Source: Microbacterium sp. CSI-V (lineage in GTDB: Bacteria; Actinomycetota; Actinomycetes; Actinomycetales; Microbacteriaceae). From it: a stretch of 64,000 bases of DNA. Of this stretch, positions 62,097-64,000 are shown piece after piece. A model generated the notes under the pieces. It did no database searches and had not been told where the DNA came from. It was given only the letters and a program-made list of their open reading frames with translations. Each line of letters starts with the position of its first letter. The stretch's first letter is position 1. The position numbers and the translations under genes are program-made. The DNA is taken from the NCBI RefSeq assembly GCF_001984105.1, contig NZ_MTQM01000009.1:1302001-1366000 (forward strand), read 5' to 3'.

Positions 62097-62216
62097 TTTC
62101 GATCAGTATGTGCAAGCATGGGGGTCGGCACAAGCCCCACCTCGGCGGTGAAACACGATCTTCACAAACCCGCCCGCGGGCCCGCGCCGCGCCTCGTCGA
62201 CCCCTCAGGAGCGCCC

Positions 62217-62870
62217 ATGACCTTTACCGTGCTGGCCCGCGACCCCCGCGACGGACTGATCGGCGCGGCCACCGCGAGCCGATCCCTCGCCGTCGGCGCC
62301 GGGGTGATCGCGGTCGACCCCGGCGCCGGGGTCGTCGCCAGCCAGGCGTGGACGAATCGCGCGCTGCGCGGGCTGTTGCTCGCCGCGATGCGCGAGGGAC
62401 GCTCGGCTGCCGACGCGGTGGCTGCCACTCCGGGATGGGATGACGGGCATGCGCTCCGTCAGGTCGCCGCGCTCGGGTGGTCGGGTGCGGGCGCCGCACG
62501 CTCGGGTGCGGACATCACGGCGTGGGCGGGGGACCTCGTGGCCCCCGACGCCGTCTTCATCGGCAACCTCCTCGCCGGACCCGACGTGCTCGCGGCGATG
62601 GCCGCGGCGTGGAGGGCGGACGGGCGGGATCTCGCCGATCGGCTGATCGACGTCCTGGCCGCGGGCGAACGGGCCGGAGGCGACGCCCGCGGCCGGCAGA
62701 GCGCGGCTGTCCTGGTCGCCTCGCACGACGACGTCGTGCTCGACCTCCGCGTCGACGACCACCCGGACCCCGTGGAGGAACTGTCGCGCCTACGCCGACT
62801 CGCTTCGGTCACGCCGGATGCGTCGGCACCGACTCGCGGCGCCGTGGGGGCGCGCCGGCGCTATCCCTGA
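62217..62870 (+). CDS. DUF1028 protein (Ntn-hydrolase-like)
   Basis: A 217-aa DUF1028 protein: MTFTVLARDPRDGLIGAATA start with the SRSLAVGAGV segment, then ASQAWTNRALRGLLL and GSGAD-like central region. The family is predicted to have an Ntn-hydrolase fold and is often found beside peptide transporters, as here (divergent from the binding protein). It may hydrolyse an imported amide or peptide; activity unproven. ATG 62217 has AGGAG upstream. Confidence 0.88.
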   Translation: MTFTVLARDPRDGLIGAATASRSLAVGAGVIAVDPGAGVVASQAWTNRALRGLLLAAMREGRSAADAVAATPGWDDGHALRQVAALGWSGAGAARSGADITAWAGDLVAPDAVFIGNLLAGPDVLAAMAAAWRADGRDLADRLIDVLAAGERAGGDARGRQSAAVLVASHDDVVLDLRVDDHPDPVEELSRLRRLASVTPDASAPTRGAVGARRRYP

Positions 62871-62919
62871 AACCGCGTGCGACTCGGGCCCGGGCCGCCC
62901 CGCCGGTAGACTCGAGCCA

Positions 62920-64000
62920 GTGACCACCACCCGCGCCGAAGCCGCTTACCTGCGCTCGGTCACGGCGTTCAAGAACCCGATGCTCGACCTGCTGCACGGG
63001 CGGTTCGCACCGTTCGTCGTGGCCGTGCTGTCGAACGTGTTCTCGCCCGACCGGCCCGCGGTCGCGGTCGCCGACGCGCACGTCGAGGTCGCCGAGGCGA
63101 TGGACGAACTGCGCGCCGCGGGGTACGACACCGACGACGACCGCCGCCTCCCCGCCGGGTCGGCGCGCGACATCTGCCGCGGGTGGGTGCGCGTGGGCTG
63201 GTTGAGCCTGCAGATCGAGGACGACGTCGAGGTGTACCGCCTCTCCGCCCACGCCGTCGGGGCGCTCGAGATCGCCGGGCGCGCGGGCGGCGGGCGCGCA
63301 CGCGTGTCGCGGTCCCGGGTGCGGACGTTGCTCGACGCCGTCGAGCGGCTCGCCCGCGACGCCGAGACCGATCCCGAGCGGCGCCGCGAGGCCCTGCTCG
63401 CCGAGCGGGCGGCCCTGGATGCCGAGATCGCGGCGCTCGACGAGGGCGTCATCGAGCCCCTCGACGACGAGCATCTCCTCGAGGAGGCGGAGAACGTCAT
63501 CCACCTCGCGCGCGAGCTTCCCGCGGACTTCTCCCGCGTCGCCGAGTCGATCGCGGCCATGCAGCGCGACGTCGTCGCGGAGCTCCGGCGCGACGCCCGA
63601 CCGACCGGCGACGTGCTGCGCGAGTACCTCGAACGCGGGCGCCACGTCATGCAGGCCACGCCCGAGGGGCGCGCGTTCCAGGGCGCACTGCGCCTGATCG
63701 GTGACCCCGAGCACATCGACGACCTCACCGACCAGCTGCACGCCGTGCTCACGCAGCCCTTCGCGCGCCTCATGACGATCGAGCAGCGCAGAGAACTGGA
63801 TGCCATCGCCCGCCGCGTCGAGGCGGGTGTGCGAGAGGTGCTCACGGCGCAGCGGCGCGCCTCGCACGTCATCACCGTGCAGGTGAAGACGCACGACCCG
63901 ATCCGCGACCGCCAGGTCGACGACCTGCTCCGCTCGGTCATGGCGGGACTGCACCGGTGGAGCCAGACGAAGGCCCCGGGACGCGTCGAGCCCGTGCGCA
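62920..64000 (+). CDS. jetA: Wadjet anti-plasmid system component JetA (DUF3375), truncated by window edge
   Basis: An open frame from GTG 62920 to the last base, about 360 codons with no stop; the gene continues beyond the window. The sequence matches DUF3375 along its length: FKNPMLDLLHGRFAPFVVAV near the N-terminus, an Arg/Trp stretch CRGWVRVGWLSLQIEDDVEV, the helical AVERLARDAETDPERRREAL, and LPADFSRVAESIAAMQRDV. DUF3375 is JetA, the kleisin-like subunit of the SMC-type Wadjet complex that recognises and cuts circular plasmids together with JetB, JetC and JetD. Those genes should follow to the right. Confidence 0.88.
   Translation, partial: MTTTRAEAAYLRSVTAFKNPMLDLLHGRFAPFVVAVLSNVFSPDRPAVAVADAHVEVAEAMDELRAAGYDTDDDRRLPAGSARDICRGWVRVGWLSLQIEDDVEVYRLSAHAVGALEIAGRAGGGRARVSRSRVRTLLDAVERLARDAETDPERRREALLAERAALDAEIAALDEGVIEPLDDEHLLEEAENVIHLARELPADFSRVAESIAAMQRDVVAELRRDARPTGDVLREYLERGRHVMQATPEGRAFQGALRLIGDPEHIDDLTDQLHAVLTQPFARLMTIEQRRELDAIARRVEAGVREVLTAQRRASHVITVQVKTHDPIRDRQVDDLLRSVMAGLHRWSQTKAPGRVEPVR

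Noticed and set aside
1..64000. tRNA, rRNA, IS element, integrase or prophage genes
   Set aside because: I looked on both strands for tRNA cloverleaf/GGTTCGA-type arms, transposase and integrase motifs and saw none I could support.

Overview
The window is about 70% GC, with strong GC codon bias, short intergenic gaps, many GTG starts and frequent ATGA start/stop overlaps. Gene content (LacI-regulated sugar ABC importers without their own ATPase, a stand-alone NnrE, a PucR regulator, a fused DppDF ATPase) points to an actinobacterium, most likely a Microbacterium or close Microbacteriaceae relative. I see no rRNA, tRNA, IS element, prophage or CRISPR array. This is chromosomal carbon-catabolism territory, and the first gene of a probable Wadjet defence locus runs off the right edge.

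Layout. 1-7.1 kb: hairpin repeats, then a LacI regulator divergent from a sugar ABC importer (binding protein, two permeases) and a GH3 glycosidase. 7.3-8.8 kb: dGTPase, followed by a 178-bp tandemly duplicated hairpin region. 9.3-13.1 kb: leftward L-arabinose operon araD-araB-araA behind a perfect 16-bp LacI-type operator. 13.2-15.2 kb: a P-loop kinase-like gene flanked by two copies of another hairpin repeat, then a second LacI regulator, the likely arabinose repressor.

15.2-35.3 kb: the most unusual region. At least five promoter regions carry a shared AT-rich box (core CTTGTATA / TATACAAG), and a HutC-type GntR regulator lies in the middle (20.1 kb). The boxes precede 6-phosphofructokinase, a fused E1alpha-beta plus E2 2-oxoacid dehydrogenase, a class II aldolase with a CbbY-like HAD phosphatase, twin FGGY kinases with a NagD-like HAD phosphatase and a glycerol-1-phosphate dehydrogenase-like enzyme, an unknown membrane protein with a Cof-type HAD and a RuBisCO-like protein, a triosephosphate-isomerase-like protein, a GlpD-like flavoprotein, and E3. 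Together they read as a dedicated polyol/sugar-phosphate pathway feeding glycolysis and an acyl-CoA-forming complex. The kinase + GlpD-like + TPI-like trio resembles erythritol-type pathways, but the RuBisCO-like protein and the altered kinase active sites leave the substrate open.

35.3-45.1 kb: housekeeping and cell-surface genes (CYTH protein, glutamine amidotransferase, NnrE, YihY-type membrane protein, prepilin-peptidase-like protein, DUF1905 protein, Mug glycosylase, alpha/beta hydrolase, GT39-type glycosyltransferase, secreted GH5 cellulase with a Pro-Thr linker and CBM2-like domain). 45.1-55.5 kb: amine / beta-alanine catabolism (PucR regulator, mmsA, two class III aminotransferases, an aldehyde dehydrogenase, Lrp/AsnC regulator, APC permease with an apparent ACG start). 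55.6-62.9 kb: an unknown protein, XRE-cupin regulator, complete peptide/nickel-type ABC importer, and a DUF1028 protein. 62.9 kb to the edge: a DUF3375 (JetA) gene, the usual first gene of a Wadjet operon.

Two features cut across the window. Four families of intergenic inverted repeats are present, one with compensatory changes between its arms. The heptamer GGATGCC/GGCATCC recurs on both strands, in and between genes, far more often than composition predicts.
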